From positions 294,359 to 358,358 of the forward strand of contig CANTFL010001463.1 in NCBI GenBank assembly GCA_947650285.1: DNA of 64,000 nt, read 5' to 3'. The notes beneath the pieces were generated by a model that made no database searches, was not told the DNA's origin, and saw only the letters and a program-made list of their open reading frames with translations. Position numbers and translations under genes: made by a program. Source of the stretch: Hyaloperonospora brassicae (Eukaryota > Oomycota > Peronosporomycetes > Peronosporales > Peronosporaceae). Below, piece after piece: positions 34,545 through 44,601 of this stretch. Every line of letters starts with the position of its first letter. Position 1 is the stretch's first letter.

Positions 34545-34959
34545 AGGATTTTCCTGAAGCGACTTCCAGGATTGAGACGTGTATCTCTCAATCCAAGTCT
34601 TCTCATCGAGGACATTTCGCCCATCGATAAGCTGCTGAGAACCCGTTCGTTCTCAGCAAATGCTGTCGCCGACCAAATATCGGCCACATACTCATCCTCT
34701 GTGACGAGTACACAGATCTGCTTGACTTTGCCACTACGCAGATCACGCAAGAACCGTTTCGGTTCTAGCGTTGGCAACTGAGTTATCTTCGAAGTTAACT
34801 ACGGAGGCACAATCAGATCAAGCGTGTAAGCGCCTCAGCTTGATTTATCATTAACCAAGACATTCAGTGTCTCGATTACTTCTTGGGAAATCACTTCCAC
34901 ATGGTCCAGGAGATATTTCTCCACAATGTGGTGATCATCTAAATTTTGTTCTTGTACAG

Positions 34960-35482
34960 TCGTGCTAACGACCGTACCACGAGTGAGGCTATCGCACTCG
35001 CTCGTAGTACACCCACGTAAATGTGGGCGTCCGAAGACATTCTTCAGGTCTTCATCTGAGGAACAAGTAGCAGGTATCGATACTGATCGATGCTGCCAGC
35101 TAACCCTTGGTTCGTATCTCCTGAGTCAAGGTAGTCCTAGGATGACATCAAACTTGTCATCCAGGTCGAGTACGATGAAATCATCATCGTACTGTTCGCC
35201 TTTTAACGTGTAGTGGATTCCGACTACACGTTTCTTCACAGTGATCGATGCGCCTGTTGCTAGGCGCACCGCCATTCTCGTTGGAGGAATCTCCCGCTAC
35301 ACGAAGTTGAAACTTCCTGACTCTAGCGACTGGCGACGAACAAAATTGTTCGACGCCCCACAGACAACTAGGGCGCGAAGTGACAAGTCTTTTGTCACTT
35401 CCAATATCAAGGTGATGAGAGACACCTCACCATCAGGTGCAGAGACACACAGGGACTGCGTGTCGGGAGAAACCCTCGCCAA
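34960..35482 (-). pseudogene. O2 protease
   Basis: The same region as in O1, but the active-site Asp codon GAC has become GTC: it reads LRALVVCGASNNFVRRQSL. A TAG after SGSFNFV is shared with O1, so that stop predates the two insertions or both derive from a defective parent. The protease is therefore inactive. Confidence 0.75.
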
Positions 35483-35532
35483 TAGATTTGCAAATTCTCT
35501 TGATGTTGCTGGATCAGGAGGGCGCTCTGCCC

Positions 35533-36642
35533 CTACTGAACCCGACCATTTTTTGATGGTTGGCCTCGCTGTTGCGGCTTTGCAACAGCATCGGACCCTC
35601 GCCCTTCATTTCTTCTTACTGGTGGACGATAACTGCGCTCAGCACCGCGAGGTGCTGAGTGGGGGATAATGCATTCATATGCGTAGTGTCCCAGTTTATG
35701 ACAGCGATGACATCTCACCGATCGCTTGTCATTCGCAGGGCGATTTTTCTCTCCCTCGACATTACAGAGGTCCATTGGCTCTGGACCTCCGACCGCTGAT
35801 CGTCTCTGCGGACGAAAGGGGGTTAGCGTAGTGTGAGCCTGTCTCACACTAAAGTCTTCCTGATCCGCTGCGAAGATTGCTACGGAGAGCGTCTCTAGCT
35901 CTCCGCGGAACAGGTGGTCCCTGACGAGACCATCTTCAAGACCTTGAATGAATATTGTGATCAACACAAATTCACTCACAGGGTTCACTACCATGCAGCT
36001 TGCAAGGTAGCGTACATGCTGAGCGTAAGCGTGAACCTTACGCTTACCCTGTTTGATTCCGAGGAGTTCAAATAGTGTCCTGAACTCTGCTTTGGGAGGC
36101 TCAAACGTCTCGCTGAGCAGGGTCTTGAAGATCCTCAACGACCCAAACACGTTTGGGTCGTGCAACTTAAGGTTCAGGTTCCAATTCCTGGCGTCCCCTG
36201 CCAAGTACGACAGATCGAATGCAACTTGCATTCGCTCATCGTCGATGCGACGGGCCTCGATGGCATCGTCGACTTCGACGAACCATCCTAACAGGGAGTC
36301 GTCCTCGGCTCCGTGATACTTGGAGATCTCTAGCTTTATAGACCCCGGGCGACGCCCCCGTGTCGACTGCGCGGACTGAGACTGTCTCAGTTCTTCGTTC
36401 GGCTGGTGATCTTGTTATTGCAACAAGGTCACCTGCGCTCGCGACTCATCAAGTTCTCGTTGCAAGAACTTGCTAATGACGGTATGCTGCTGGTCTCGAT
36501 CCCTTGTGGATAGCATGGCCCAGATAGTTTCTTCGCCAACGGTCGAACTCATTCGTTCGATCGCACTCCATTCGATATCGCTCAAATGGGAGTAGCTTTC
36601 ATGGGTTCCGTGAAATCTGTCGCCTTCTACTTCGTCCCGCAT
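35533..36642 (-). pseudogene. gag: O2 gag
   Basis: The ATG at 36,642 gives MRDEVEGDRFHGTHES with TIWAMLS, where O1 has a stop in place of Trp. A frame change near 36,415 (QVTLLQ then stop) leads into the main frame 36,231-35,533 with the capsid region and the CCHC knuckle CHRCHKLGHYAYEC. The A AAA AAT heptamer near the end is conserved. Protein differences from O1 are scattered (for example LEPPR against FEPPK). Confidence 0.8.
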
Positions 36643-36698
36643 GTTTATGTTGGGCGATGCGAGTGTGGTACTTGGACGGGCTACAAAGTGCTACCAGG

Positions 36699-37404
36699 TG
36701 TAACGGGGCACCGACGACTACGTACTGGTCAACCGGTACGGAGCTTACTATCACTGACTGTAGTGATAGTCGGTGCCCATCTATATGTAGAACTACACAG
36801 AGAAAGGTAGAACTGTTGGAAGTGGAGATGTCATAGCGGACACTCCTTTCCGGGTCGACGCCCCAGCTGCCAGGTTTGGTAGCTGTAGTGGATGATTGGT
36901 GTGGTTACACTAAGTTCTAGAAGGTTCTTAGTCGTAGAGCGCAGGATAGAGCAAGATCTCACTTCTAAATTGATTAAGCCACTGACGAGGCCCCCGGCGG
37001 GGGGCCGAAACGCGTCTGGTGCGCGTTTTAATATAGAAGTCATTAACCATACTTGCTCCTATTTCCTACAAGAACGACTAAGGTGAAAGACTCTAGTCGT
37101 AGAAAAAGTAAAACAGTTATTAATATAATATAGTCCTATAACTCTTGTATCTCTGTTTGTCCTGACTTAAATATACTACTAACGTAACTAAATGTATGAT
37201 GACGTCTACTCACCACTCATTGCGCGCGTCTAGCAGCGATTGGTAGGTTGACATCATCGCGATATCAACCAATGAGTAGACCCTTCGGTCATCCCAACAA
37301 TATCACCATGCTTGTGATACTGTTGAAAGAATATTCAACGTAATATTCTTTATTGTCAATTTCTTCTTTAAGAGAATTTTCATGTAACGGGCTACCCCGT
37401 TACA
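36699..37404 (-). repeat. O2 LTR (706 bp, interrupted)
   Basis: Boundaries TGTAACGGGG (36,699) and CCCCGTTACA (37,404) match the O1 LTR. Removing the inserted solo LTR plus one copy of AGAAC leaves 444 bp, against 443 bp in O1. The 5-bp flank at the outer end is CCCAC. Confidence 0.88.
36814..37070. repeat. Solo LTR (257 bp) with 5-bp target site duplication
   Basis: It begins TGTTGGAA and ends TTCCTACA (terminal inverted repeat with one mismatch). It is flanked by AGAAC on both sides (36,809-36,813 and 37,071-37,075). The homologous O1 LTR has a single copy of the site (GTTCT at 11,306-11,310), which is the empty allele. It is therefore a precise, fairly young insertion reduced to one LTR by recombination. 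The family is unknown. The TGTTGGAA start is common among copia LTRs. Confidence 0.88.
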
Positions 37405-37860
37405 CCCACGCTCACATCAGTATATGCATGTGTTTCGTGTCCTCACGTTCACATAAGATATGCGGGAGCTATACGACTAACTATACGATAGTTGTCTTCT
37501 AGAATGTAATTGTATCATATACAGCTATCTAACCAATTCAGATCTTGTTAAACCTTTCTTTAACAATAATTACTAAAAAGAGCTTAAACCGTCTGTTTAT
37601 TGCGCGCGTCCATCAATAAATATACGTCGGTTGGTAAATTTTAGACGCCGGTATCAATAATGGAAGAAACTAGATCACGCTTTCGGTAATATTCACGTCT
37701 TAATTGATACACTTGGATTTGACAGTCAAAAATATCATCCGCTAAGATAAAATTTGCATTGACATTTACTTATGTCAATGCCATGTAATTGGATCAAGCC
37801 ATCAAAGCTCCCCGTTATGAACAATTCGCATTTTTCACTACTGGTGGATGAAATGACTGA
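37405..37860. repeat. Relic of an O-related LTR
   Basis: Contains TTGCGCGCGTC (about 37,599), as in the O LTR (TTGCGCGCGTC at about 37,219, plus-strand view), followed by a diverged GGTTGGTAAATTTT stretch. It has the same habit of perfect hairpins: 37,545-37,566 (8-bp arms) and 37,756-37,781 (10-bp arms, GCATTGACAT/ATGTCAATGC). Ends are not defined. Confidence 0.4.
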
Positions 37861-40800
37861 TTTTGGATGCTAAGGGAAAATCCCATTTATTATTGGAATC
37901 GCACACTCAAAAAATATCTTACGTGGTTGTTGGAGCTTGTGGTGCGGTGACCTTATTACAATAAGCGCGACACAAGAAGGATCTATAGTTGATACCGAGA
38001 AATCTTGTGTACCAACATTAGTCACATCAGTATGATTGGAATGTTCTAGAACACAAGAACGACTAGGGTTGCTAGTTATCCGATGAGTTGTAAGAGTGTG
38101 CGCGCATACCCGTAGGATACACCTTGTAATAAAGGGTTGCCAAGAAGTATGATATCCGAAAAAAAGAAGTCGCTGCTTTCGCTCCATTCGCCTTGTAGTT
38201 TTTTTCAGCGTGATATCAGTTGGTTACACGGGATTCCAGACCCTTCATCACGCGCCGAGGGCCCCCTGACATCGGTGTTTATGTCCTTCCGAGCATGCAT
38301 GGGATTTGCTTCTCGTTTGTGCTGCATCAAGAGTCTCGGACTCGAAATGCTTTTCTCCATTAGATTCGTAATGGCCTAGTTCTCACTTATGACGAGCTGA
38401 AAACATCTGCTTTGGTGCGGTTGGCAACATCGTACGTGAACAGAAGTCGGTACTCCACCCTGCAAATGCTCGAAGCCTCTTCTTTTCCATGCGATCTTGA
38501 CAGAGCCACAGTTCAATTGAGAAGGACTACCGAGCTGGAATGCGCACCTTGCGCGAAGGTGAATCGAAAACTCTGTAGACATACGATAGTTGGAGGCACA
38601 GTATTGGCGAACGGCAGCATGCTACCGTGGACACTCTGAACCAATAAGAACGAGTGTCGCGTTGACGTCTATGTAACGGGGGCGAATTTACTGTTGATCC
38701 AATCGATTTCCGAACAACGTCGTGCAAGACACGTCGTTCTAACGTAAACAAATCGTGCGATATACTTATATTGATACACTCATGGTGCCCAGTCATATAG
38801 GGATATGACTTGCAAAGCTGCATTCAATGACTACTGGTCGTTCGGCGTTCTTACAACGTTTGCCGTCGGTGCACTTGACGGCTATAGAACCCAAAAGCTC
38901 GAAACGGCTAACCGTGAGGAAAGGTAGATCAACCCCTCGGCGCACATAGAATCGTTAGTCGTTCTTTAATCCAGCAACGCGAGGCTTGAACGCCATGGGC
39001 CTGTGCCGTAATGAGTAAGCACATTACATGTTGCTTCTCGTTGCTCGACGAAGTGGCATACGGTTGCGCGCCCTGCGCAACGATGGGAGAAGGAGAATTA
39101 TTGACAACTAAGGCACAGTTATCCATTTCGCTTAGTAGTCCGCAGTGCTCTTGCTGGGATCTTTGGATGCCCGACGCAATTGGCGTAGGTATCAGAAGCG
39201 TCGGCAGCGTGGACTGATGCTAGCGTGCGGCAGTGCGGCAAAAAGCTGCGCGAAGATTGTAGTACGTGAAAGAAACCAAAGCAGCTGATTTGGTGACCAA
39301 GTTTATATTCACTAGAGGAAAGACATCGGCGCGAACGCAGTGGTGGTGTACTAGACCGAGTCAATCTACCAGGATATAGGCTATTGCACCTCATAATGAA
39401 GATATGTGTGGTTGATTTGCGACTATTTGATGCTCAAGTCCTTCTGCTGCGAGAAAGCAGCATCTTTGCTGTTCTGTCACTCAAAGATGAGCGACATGGA
39501 CCATTCTTAGTCGGAGAAAATACTAATAGCCAGCGATTAAAAATCTGAAACGAACACGTGAACTACACGTGAACTTGCTTCATTGAGATGATCGACACAA
39601 GAGTATCCCAGAGCTCGACGTGTCATGTACGATGTCTGTTATACAGCATCTACAGTCGGCCTTGGTTCAGTGGAAAAGGCAGAAATGTGGTGGTGGCTAA
39701 CTTGTGTGGCTCCGAAACAATTCAGTATGGACGGAATCCATGTCCGGGAACCTTTCCGGGTTGGCAACAATCGTATCCAGCAACAACGGTTTGTCTTTCC
39801 GGTCTTCCTGAATAGGGGGAAGTGGGTACGCGCGAGCGCAGCTACATGTGGGCGGTTTCGAACAGCACCGCACACAATATCGATAGCGGTCAAGAGAAAG
39901 GCTCTTCTTAGCCACATGCTGTAGCATGAGACGTCAAATTTGACATCGACTTCCGTTGCTGACACGGCGGTGTTAAAGGTCGCAGATTTGCGTAAACCAG
40001 CCTGTGTTGACGTAATCTTGAATGCTACGAGCTGTTGCTTTTCAAATGTCAGCATTGCCGTGACAGTTGCAATTACAGCGAAGTCTGCGAGGCGACGCAG
40101 AGCTCCTTTGTAAGTGCGGTAAGATGCGGAAATTTTCCATAGGACAACGTGGCGCCGTTCGCGCTTTACATCGGTAGAGAGCGTGTTGTGGCTGGAGAGA
40201 CGACGAAGTGCTTCCAGGTGTAACGCGTTGAGAGTTCCATTACTTTATCGCACAATAGTTTCTTACAAGAAGCCGTGATGGCTCAGCGTCGATCCAGCAC
40301 GCTGTATGTCCATTTGAAACTGATATTTTGATAACACATCTTTCTTTAAAACGAGAGGTTTCCTCGTCCCAGAAGAATTGTTCATATATAGATCACCTCG
40401 TATCAATTGATATTGGGCCCGACTCCCACTTATGAGCGAAAAGAGCTACACCCGCTACAAGGAGTACATTGATACGCACTTCGTTTGTCTCTCTTATTGA
40501 CCTAATCTGTTGTTGAGAAGACCTGCTTGATCTCACGTAGCAAAGCGCGTAGCGGCAACATTCCGTGTTAAAGCGCCACGGCTGACCATCAGGTCCAGAT
40601 AAGCTCATCTATCTGAGAAGTAAAATAACAGCCCCACATCCTTTGGTGTAAGTCGCCGTTGTTTCGTACTTGCTCTAAATTTGGCCCTGTTCGCTTGACT
40701 AAACCACATTAAAAGTTAAAAGACCGGGCCTCGAAAATTGCTCTGCCATGTTTATATCCAGCACTAAAACGTCGTCGGTGGATGCCAGTAATCATAGCTT

Positions 40801-41134
40801 TATCAGCTACAATCTGATTCGGAAATCACTTATGCGAGGACATACTGCATTAAGGACGATCGTCTTTGATAGTTACCCTGTTACACTACAGGATGCCACA
40901 AAATGCTTTCAAACGGTTGCCTAGTCCCTCTAGCCGCAACGCAGTATTAATAACTTAGCGGACAAAGGATAAGCCATACGGAATCGTGCTTTAATACGTG
41001 TCGGAGGTTATGTTTTTGCACGACAACTGATCCGCGGGAGTACTATTGAAGTCCAAATACGAGAAATGAGGAGCGGCACATAAACGGCTTCTTGTCGCAC
41101 AGCATTGTCATGATCTGCTGCAGCCATATCTGTT
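37861..41134. other. No gene recognised
   Basis: 3.3 kb with short, unrelated open frames on both strands and no domain I recognise. The longest, about 138 codons on the minus strand (40,055-39,639), lacks family resemblance. It is probably decayed transposon or gene sequence. Confidence 0.4.
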
Positions 41135-41211
41135 TTGCGAATGGCTGGACCACAAGTTTTACGGAAAGATGATTACGCGAATTGGGTCACATGCATCGAA
41201 AAAAAGCGTTA

Positions 41212-41321
41212 CGATCCTTTTAACCATTACGGTCATTGGTCATCGGTATGCGATCCTTTCGGTCATTACGGTCATTGGTCATTGGTATGCGATCCTTTCG
41301 GTCATTACGGTCATTGGTATG
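41212..41321. repeat. 39-bp minisatellite, about 2.8 copies
   Basis: Unit CGATCCTTTCGGTCATTACG plus 19 more bases, with copies at 41,212-41,250, 41,251-41,289 and a shortened third to 41,321. The unit is a multiple of three and stays open in a small frame (DPFGHYGHWSLVC per unit), which is probably coincidental. Lies 370 bp upstream of effector gene 1. Confidence 0.75.
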
Positions 41322-41503
41322 CTTCCGTTCGTGATTCAATTGCAAAATGATTACGCCCATCGGCGCCTGTAGACGGATGAAGGTGACACTGCTCCGGCGG
41401 CTGAATGTGCGACAATCGAGGCTCGGTCGTGACCACAGTTGCCTAAGCCATTTTGCTACTCCTTGATTACGCCAGCAAGTACCACTCACACTGGTCGATT
41501 ACC

Positions 41504-41643
41504 AATATGACCCAATTTTGCTGTGATGACGCCCAAAGGACGATGGCGTCGTTCGTGCCTTGTCTGATGACGAGCGGCCGCAGTCGCAGGACAAGTGTCT
41601 CACCTGAGTTGCCCAACGAACGACAGTTCACTTTCCTTTTTGC
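41504..41643 (+). promoter_or_regulatory. Promoter blocks of effector gene 1
   Basis: Two blocks are shared with effector gene 2 at identical distances from the ATG. One is AATATGACCCAATTTTGCTG (41,504-41,533, ending 157 bp before the ATG). The other is CAGTTCACTTTCCTTTTTGC (41,624-41,643, starting 66 bp before the ATG), which resembles the oomycete initiator YCAYTYY with its pyrimidine-rich flank. Confidence 0.55.
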
Positions 41644-41689
41644 GCTCCCGAGCTCAGTCTCCTGCTCGAAACACTCGCACCGGTAGGCC

Positions 41690-42607
41690 ATGCGCCGCTG
41701 CTTCCTCTTTGCCTTCTACGCGAGCGGTGCGCTGCTTGTCACTTCTTCTGTCGTCGCCCCGGATCCAGGAGAAGCACAGACCACGGCACCTGGTACTCAT
41801 GCAGTGGAGTATGAGACTGGCCAGACACTGCGAGGGGCTCGTCCGTTCGTTGAGGGAGAACAAGAAGATCGGAGTGGACCATCTGAGCCATCAGTCTTCA
41901 CCAGACTACTTAATCACGTGAGATCACCCAGGGCTAAAGCGCAATTCGATGGCGCTCTTCTCAACGCGCACGAAAAGATCGATTCGGCAGCGATGCGTTA
42001 TAAAGAGATCGAGTTGGCGGCGACGCGGGATGGCGAGATCGAGCCGGCAGTGATGCGAAATGGCGAGATCGAGCCGGCAGTGATGGAAAATGGCGAGATC
42101 GAGCCGGCAGTGTTGCAAATTGGCAAGTACGAGTTGGCAGAGGCGCTTGAAAGCAAGGCGGACTCGACGGTGACGCTTCAATATATTAACAGCGTTGTCG
42201 AAGCTATTTCGAAGGCAGAGGGGGAGGCTCGCCAGAAGCTCGAGACGTTACTGCATGACGCAGTGGTCCAGTTCGTCTCAGAGCACCCTGTTCAACCCAA
42301 GTACAAACATGAATTCTCGAAATTTATGAGTAAGCACAGAGAACTGATTGTCCGCGAAGACAAGGAGCTCGGGCCGAAGAATCTTGCTCTCATGTTCGTG
42401 ACCGCAAAGAAACAGGACAAGAAGTTGACGAAGAAGGCAGACGGCTGGGAGCCCGTCCTGTTCAGCCATTGGTACATGAATTCTAGAACCCCTGAGGTCA
42501 TGAAAAAAACATTTGCGGAAGCCGGACCTTCAGCGTTTGGTAGTGACGATGAAGCACAAGCGATATTATCGAGGTACGCAGTCTTCTGTAAAGCTCTCGG
42601 GAGGTAA
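41690..42607 (+). CDS. Secreted RXLR-like effector candidate 1 (QTLR variant)
   Basis: A 305-residue protein, single exon. An N-terminal signal peptide (MRRCFLFAFYASGALLVTSS, cleavage likely near residue 23) is followed by a degenerate RXLR-dEER leader: QTLR at 45-48 and EGEQEDR at 55-61. Such leaders mark oomycete proteins that act inside host cells. The R-to-Q change at the first position is known from downy mildews. Residues about 105-145 contain 10-residue tandem repeats (GEIEPAVMRN, GEIEPAVMEN, GEIEPAVLQI). The C-terminal module (KNLALM, Trp 261, then P, M, F, FG, DE and RY at fixed spacing) aligns without gaps to the second effector from Trp to RY, suggesting a conserved helical, possibly WY-like, fold. 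No catalytic motif is visible, so the host target is unknown. The ATG is the first in frame, 66 bp after an initiator-like block. Confidence 0.85.
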   Translation: MRRCFLFAFYASGALLVTSSVVAPDPGEAQTTAPGTHAVEYETGQTLRGARPFVEGEQEDRSGPSEPSVFTRLLNHVRSPRAKAQFDGALLNAHEKIDSAAMRYKEIELAATRDGEIEPAVMRNGEIEPAVMENGEIEPAVLQIGKYELAEALESKADSTVTLQYINSVVEAISKAEGEARQKLETLLHDAVVQFVSEHPVQPKYKHEFSKFMSKHRELIVREDKELGPKNLALMFVTAKKQDKKLTKKADGWEPVLFSHWYMNSRTPEVMKKTFAEAGPSAFGSDDEAQAILSRYAVFCKALGR

Positions 42608-42714
42608 ACATGAATTTGCTGCACTTCCAAGTTGGTCCATATCGTGCTGCCCTGTTGTCTTGTTTACACTCTTCGAACTACTGCTGAGACTGACGTTCAC
42701 TTGGAACACCTGAG

Positions 42715-42985
42715 TCGAGCCCAATGTGCAGCACTCACTTGACTCGGGTGCACGTGTGCGCTGTCTATCTGCCCACTCCAGCAAGCTCAAAAGGCAACCT
42801 GAGGCGCACTCTCTCCTAGTCATCTCAGCCCCAGCCTCTGGCGGTGACGCGCGCATCGTCGGTGTAGTAAGAACAGACTGAGGTGAACCCGCCCATGCCG
42901 TCGAATGCATGCGCCGTCTTGCGCAGGCAGTGATGGTTTGAAACCTTTCACTGCTAATGCCGTACGGATGAGGGCCTCTTCGGAC
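42715..42985 (-). pseudogene. Broken 3' end of a convergent gene (copy 1)
   Basis: On the minus strand, interrupted frames resemble the plus-strand frame at 54,033-54,293 next to effector 2: an AVKGF...P segment, a G-R-V-H-L-S-L-F stretch, and QIDSAH-like codons ending in shared CACACGTG and GACTC sequence. The gene is convergent with effector 1. Function unknown. Confidence 0.45.
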
Positions 42986-44601
42986 AAGTGATCGGTTTAC
43001 AGAGCTTTTTCGGTCTTGCGCGACAAGGAACCAGGTGCTCGATTTTGACGTTCTTCGACCAGCACATACACTCCCATGGTTCTCGACGCTGTCACGTCAA
43101 GTTGATGGCGCACAATCGCCACCAACATCACCTGCACTGCATCGACAAACTGCGCTCTTGTAACATTCACGGTCCAGCAGCTTTGATGGTCTCCGAGAGA
43201 AAGCGTCTTTGCCGATCGTGTTGCGCATAATGCCCACAAAACATTTGTCCAACAGCTACTCCTCACCCTTCAGCTTGACGATCCATTCACCTCGTAGTAC
43301 CCTTGTGCTCCAAGTCAGCTTCCCGGCCTATGGCCGTTCTTGTGGCGTCCGAGCCATTGCTGTGACGAACTCAAGGCCACTCTCGACAATCACGCTGTTT
43401 CGCGTGCAGGCTGTGACCGTAAACCGCAGCCGAGGGAGACGCAATCACGCGTGAGGACACTCCACCAGGAATCGGGAGGGCGAAGATGCTGGTCGTGAGG
43501 AAAGCATAAGCTCGAGTCAGAACGTTGACTCGCAACAGAGGCTTCACTCTAGCATCTTGTGTGTCCCGATCAGTCGATGGTCCACGCTTCCTTCAATCAC
43601 GCAAGCCAACAAAGGGCAGTCACGACAAGGTTCTGAGACGGGCTTGCGGATCATGACACTCCTCTGCACCGCGTTCACGGAACAGCGACCAAAGCCACAG
43701 CAAGATAATTCAAAATCCAACGCGACTTGGTGACAACACGACGGAGCCACTCCATGGTCTGCACCCTTTTCTCCACCCGCAATGAAAAAAACGCAAACAG
43801 GTGCACACAGCGTCTACTACTCACCGTGCACCCAGTTGAATCACATGTGCGACACCCGTCCTGTCCACTCGTACGTGATCACTCGCCAACGTGCTGCTAG
43901 TAGCAAACGTACATGAACGTACATACAGGATCTGGACATTCGATTGCAGCCCATGAGTCAACTCGGTCTCGTGCACACTTATTGCGAAACCGCAACAAGC
44001 TCCAGTCTTGAGTATAGACCGCATTCCACAAACATACCGTCGCAAAGGTAACGACGGCAGGAGCCGGCCAGCCGTGCGTGCACAACATTACCGCACGCTC
44101 ATACCTCACCGTACACCACGATGGCGTCTGTCCAAGAGCATGCCAACCAAGCGACTCATTTCTGTACCAATGGTAGGCACGCATATCTCTACATGCAAAA
44201 CTTTCATGCCAAAAGAAGCAAGATGTTGCGCAACTGCTTGGCATCACGAACGCGAAGAGCACGGCCATCGTCACCGCTGTGACGAAATAAACGTATCGAC
44301 AAAATCAGCGCCCAACATCAAGTCAAGCTTCCACAAAGCAACAAAGAGCTTTTGTAGCACCAGACAGCACCTGCACTGGTGCGCGAAGCACACGACTCCA
44401 GCGCCAACAGCACGTCAACAACCATCGATCTCACCACGCCGTATCCCGTCATTCCTTCGCACAAGTCGCCTACGTCCTTCCTGCACTCTTCTTCAAACAT
44501 GACAGGCAAGCGGCGCACAGACATGATGAGTCAACGAACACGAACTGCTAACGCGCTATCCACAAATGTTACGGTACTTACCAGTACCGCACACACACGT
44601 C
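42986..44601. other. No confident gene
   Basis: Only broken frames. 44,274-43,897 on the minus strand (125 codons) has two hydrophobic stretches but no start context or family resemblance. This stretch may hold the 5' part of the decayed convergent gene and the 3' UTR of the PHD-TAZ gene. Confidence 0.35.

Larger units (their letters stand above)
32838..37404 (-). mobile_element. O2: 5' half of a second O element, inverted relative to O1
   Basis: Order on the minus strand: LTR (37,404-36,699, interrupted by a solo LTR), primer-binding site (about 36,697-36,680), gag (36,642-35,533), protease (about 35,480-34,960), reverse transcriptase, RNase H and the linker toward integrase, breaking off at FEC near 32,838. 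O1 and O2 form an inverted pair with arms of about 4 kb. O2 extends about 0.35 kb further into pol than O1. Confidence 0.9.

Noticed and set aside
41924..42181. Minus-strand HHCRLDLAI repeats
   Set aside because: Shadow of the tandem repeats in effector 1.
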